Notes under the pieces: model-generated
What the model saw: only the letters and a program-made list of their open reading frames with translations
Told to the model about the DNA's origin: nothing
The model's database searches: none
Position numbers and translations under genes: made by a program
Assembly (NCBI RefSeq): GCF_000252995.1
Contig: NC_015761.1
Coordinates: 2,914,001-2,978,000 of the forward strand
Source: Salmonella bongori NCTC 12419
GTDB taxonomy: Bacteria; Pseudomonadota; Gammaproteobacteria; Enterobacterales; Enterobacteriaceae
DNA length: 64,000 nucleotides
Direction: 5' to 3'
Shown here: positions 61,636 to 64,000 of the stretch, piece after piece
Position numbering within the stretch: the first letter of the stretch is position 1
Layout: each line of letters begins with the position of its first letter

Positions 61636-61911
61636 ATGAGCAGAACGATTTTTTGTACTTACCTGCAACGTGACGCTGAAGGACAGGATTTTCAGCTTTA
61701 CCCCGGCGAACTGGGCAAACGTATCTATAACGAGATCTCTAAGGACGCGTGGGCGCAGTGGCAGCATAAGCAGACCATGTTGATTAATGAGAAAAAGCTC
61801 AACATGATGAACGCCGAGCACCGTAAACTGCTGGAGCAGGAGATGGTGAGCTTCCTGTTCGAAGGCAAAGACGTTCATATCGAAGGTTATACGCCGGAAG
61901 ATAAAAAATAG
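61636..61911 (+). CDS. yggX: Fe(2+)-trafficking protein YggX
   Basis: 91 residues, protects iron-sulfur clusters from oxidative damage. [20 protein letters not shown] is the family N terminus, with Cys7 conserved. It has AGAGGATG before the start. It lies 27 bases after mutY, an enzyme with an iron-sulfur cluster, and is probably cotranscribed with it. Confidence 0.97.
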
Positions 61912-61915
61912 GCTG

Positions 61916-61984
61916 TTGCCGAATGGCGCTGCGCTTACTCGGCCTGTGAACCATGCCGGATAAGCGCTTAGCGCCGTTACCCGG
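61916..61984. repeat. REP units between yggX and mltC
   Basis: gttgccgaatggcgctgcgct with tactcggcc, then tgccggataagcgcttagcgccgtta with ccgga. Confidence 0.8.
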
Positions 61985-62022
61985 AAAAATGGCATACCGA
62001 CAACACAACACGCACTCCCGGA

Positions 62023-63108
62023 ATGATGAAAAAATTACTCGCGCTTGCTGTTATTGCGCCGTTGCTCATCTCCTGTTCCAGTTCGACCAAAAAAGGCGAG
62101 ACGTACAATGAAGCCTGGGTCAAGGATACCAACGGCTTTGATATTTTAATGGGGCAATTTGCCAACAACATTGAAAATCTGTGGGGATATAAGGAAGTTC
62201 TGATCGCGGGGCCGAAGGACTACGTCAAGTATACCGATCAGTTCCAGACCCGCAGCCATATCAACTTTGATGACGGGACCATCACCGTTGAAACCATTGC
62301 CGGAACGGAACCTGCAGCACATTTGCGCCGGGCTATTATTAAAACCTTGCTCATGGGTGACGATCCGACCTCTGTCGACCTCTACTCTGATGTTGATGAT
62401 ATTAAGATTTCTAAAGAACCCTTCCTGTATGGTCAGGTCGTCGACAATACCGGTCAGCCCATTCGCTGGGAAGGTCGCGCCACCACATTCGCGGATTACT
62501 TGCTGAAAACGCGCCTCAAAAGCCGCAGCAACGGCCTGCGCATTATTTACAGCGTCACCATTAATCTGGTGCCTAACCACCTCGATAAACGCGCGCATAA
62601 ATACATGGGTATGGTGCGCCAGGCCTCCCGTAAATACGGCGTTGACGAGTCGCTGATTCTGGCGATTATGCAAACGGAATCCTCATTTAACCCGTATGCA
62701 GTCAGCCACGCGGACGCGCTGGGTCTGATGCAAGTGGTGCAGCACAGCGCCGGGAAAGATGTTTTCCGCTCGCAGGGCAAGTCCGGTACACCAAGCCGCA
62801 GCTTCCTGTTCGACCCCGCCAGCAATATCGATACTGGTACGGCGTATCTGGCAATGCTGAACAATGTCTATCTGAGCGGTATCGATAATCCGACATCGCG
62901 GCGTTATGCGGTCATTACCGCTTATAACGGCGGCGCAGGCAGCGTATTGCGCGTTTTCTCGAACGATAAGATTCAGGCCGCAAATATTATTAACCGCATG
63001 TCGCCAGGAGATGTGTACCAGGTATTAACCACCCGACACCCTTCTGCGGAGTCGCGCCGCTATTTGTATAAGGTGAATTCTGCCCAGCGGTCGTATCGCC
63101 GTCGATAA
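62023..63108 (+). CDS. mltC: Membrane-bound lytic transglycosylase C
   Basis: 361 residues, murein lytic transglycosylase family 1 (SLT fold) anchored to the outer membrane. Lipobox LLISC with the lipidated Cys at residue 17 or 16 depending on which of two adjacent ATG codons (62023 or 62026) is used. An N-terminal domain of about 170 residues precedes the SLT domain, whose catalytic Glu lies in MQTESSFNPYAVS near 217. AYNGGAG and the RRYLYKV tail follow. Confidence 0.95.
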   Translation: MMKKLLALAVIAPLLISCSSSTKKGETYNEAWVKDTNGFDILMGQFANNIENLWGYKEVLIAGPKDYVKYTDQFQTRSHINFDDGTITVETIAGTEPAAHLRRAIIKTLLMGDDPTSVDLYSDVDDIKISKEPFLYGQVVDNTGQPIRWEGRATTFADYLLKTRLKSRSNGLRIIYSVTINLVPNHLDKRAHKYMGMVRQASRKYGVDESLILAIMQTESSFNPYAVSHADALGLMQVVQHSAGKDVFRSQGKSGTPSRSFLFDPASNIDTGTAYLAMLNNVYLSGIDNPTSRRYAVITAYNGGAGSVLRVFSNDKIQAANIINRMSPGDVYQVLTTRHPSAESRRYLYKVNSAQRSYRRR

Positions 63109-63325
63109 ATCAGTATTTCTCGCCTCTGTCTGGTCACATAACAGGGGCGGGAAGGCGAAAAGTGTTAACTCCGTCACTTTTTTACGTTGCAATCAGAAAT
63201 TGTTTGCAAATATTTGTCACAGGTAACAAAAAAACCTCGCCTCTCATTGATAGAATCACACCAAATCACAACGGCAAATGTGCCTGCTGAAACATTCATC
63301 TGCTCTCAGGTGTGAGGAAATTAAC
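63109..63325 (+). promoter_or_regulatory. nupG promoter region
   Basis: 217 bases between mltC and nupG. TTGCAA occurs twice (63187-63192 and 63204-63209), as in GTTGCA-type CytR half sites, near tcaca motifs that could be CRP half sites (63217-63221 and 63253-63257). nupG in E. coli is controlled by CytR, DeoR and CRP. I see no clear terminator for mltC; cgcctctgt/acaggggcg at 63120-63149 forms a hairpin without a T run. Confidence 0.5.
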
Positions 63326-64000
63326 ATGAATCTTAAGCTGCAGCTTAAAATACTCTCTTTTCTGCAGTTCTGTCTGTGGGGAAGCTGGCTCACTACCCTG
63401 GGCTCGTATATGTTCGTCACCTTAAAATTTGACGGCGCATCTATTGGCGCAGTTTATAGTTCGCTGGGGATTGCCGCCGTCTTTATGCCGACCTTGCTAG
63501 GAATTGTGGCTGATAAATGGCTGAGCGCGAAATGGGTCTATGCCCTGTGTCATGTGGTCGGTGCCGTTACCCTGTTTATGGCCGCAGAAGTCACTACGCC
63601 AGGGGCGATGTTCTTTGTGATCCTGCTTAACTCGTTGGCCTATATGCCGACGCTGGGCTTGATCAACACAATATCGTATTACCGCCTGCAATCGGCTGGC
63701 ATGGATATTGTGACTGACTTCCCGCCTATCCGTATCTGGGGCACGATTGGTTTTATTCTGGCGATGTGGGGCGTGAGTTTCTCCGGTTTCGAGCTGAGCC
63801 ATATGCAGCTTTATATCGGCGCGACGCTTTCCGTTCTGTTGGTACTGTTTACGTTTACCCTGCCGCACATTCCGGTGGCAAACCAGCAGAAAAATCAGAG
63901 CTGGGCATCGATGCTCGGTCTTGACGCCTTTGCATTGTTTAAAAATAAGCGGATGGCGATTTTCTTCATCTTCTCCATGATGCTGGGCGCGGAACTCCAG
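63326..64000 (+). CDS. nupG: Nucleoside permease NupG, partial
   Basis: The window holds the N-terminal 225 codons of a protein of about 418. Proton-driven nucleoside importer of the NHS family within the MFS. MNLKLQLKILSFLQFCLWGSW at the start and about six membrane segments in this part. Start ATG 63326 follows GTGAGGAAATTAAC. Runs off the right edge with no stop. Confidence 0.95.
   Translation, partial: MNLKLQLKILSFLQFCLWGSWLTTLGSYMFVTLKFDGASIGAVYSSLGIAAVFMPTLLGIVADKWLSAKWVYALCHVVGAVTLFMAAEVTTPGAMFFVILLNSLAYMPTLGLINTISYYRLQSAGMDIVTDFPPIRIWGTIGFILAMWGVSFSGFELSHMQLYIGATLSVLLVLFTFTLPHIPVANQQKNQSWASMLGLDAFALFKNKRMAIFFIFSMMLGAELQ

Noticed and set aside
1..64000. CRISPR arrays, insertion sequences, phage genes, tRNA or rRNA genes
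   Set aside because: I looked for regularly spaced repeats, transposase or integrase motifs and cloverleaf sequences and found none; all dispersed repeats are of the REP type.

Overview
The window is an Enterobacterales chromosome segment. The protein sequences are near-identical to Escherichia coli K-12 products as I remember them, and the gene order follows the E. coli visC-serA-fbaA-tktA-metK-mutY-nupG region. Three blocks that K-12 lacks at these positions make Salmonella enterica the best guess. The species call rests on remembered gene order and protein sequence, not on a database search. I see no tRNA, rRNA, CRISPR array, insertion sequence, prophage or broken gene. Almost all the DNA is coding, and REP/BIME palindromes fill many of the gaps.

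Layout, left to right. (1) 1-8.5 kb: the ygfB-pepP-ubiH-ubiI operon (minus), divergent from zapA, the 6S RNA gene ssrS and ygfA, then serA, rpiA and argP. (2) 8.7-15 kb: the scpA-argK-scpB-scpC operon (B12-dependent methylmalonyl-CoA mutase, its G-protein chaperone, decarboxylase, CoA transferase), converging on the LysR gene ygfI. (3) 15-17.7 kb: yggE, argO, mscS. (4) 17.8-25.1 kb: first accessory block. It holds an AllS-like LysR regulator, AllH-, AllG- and AllF-like proteins, an MFS carrier, and a divergent carbamate kinase. It looks like a self-contained route that phosphorolyses a carbamoyl compound to carbamoyl phosphate and then makes ATP. (5) 25.2-28.6 kb: the glycolytic epd-pgk-fbaA operon. 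(6) 29-32.1 kb: second accessory block, a PCC/DUF296 protein plus a complete ECF-type vitamin/metal importer (S, T and two ATPases).

(7) 32-37.4 kb: cmtB-cmtA-yggP-yggF-yggD-yggC, a mannitol-family PTS with an alcohol dehydrogenase, a class II fructose-bisphosphatase, an MtlR-like protein and a P-loop kinase. (8) 37.7-49.9 kb: tktA, loiP, speB, speA with the small gene yqgB, metK, galP, sprT, endA, rsmE. (9) 49.9-64 kb: gshB, yqgE, ruvX, an extra IclR-family regulator (third accessory insertion), yggR, the yggS-yggT-yggU-rdgB-hemW chain, ansB, yggN, trmB-yggL, mutY-yggX-mltC and the start of nupG.

The two accessory metabolic cassettes are the most interesting parts. In the ECF importer the two ATPases look asymmetric: one lacks the switch histidine and the other lacks the LSGGQ signature, so only one of the two composite ATP sites looks canonical. 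The cassette is preceded by an FNR-like palindrome at the position expected of a class II activator site. Two leader arrangements also deserve a look: a 9-codon ORF with a strong ribosome binding site before zapA, and an ORF followed by mutually exclusive hairpins before yqgB-speA.
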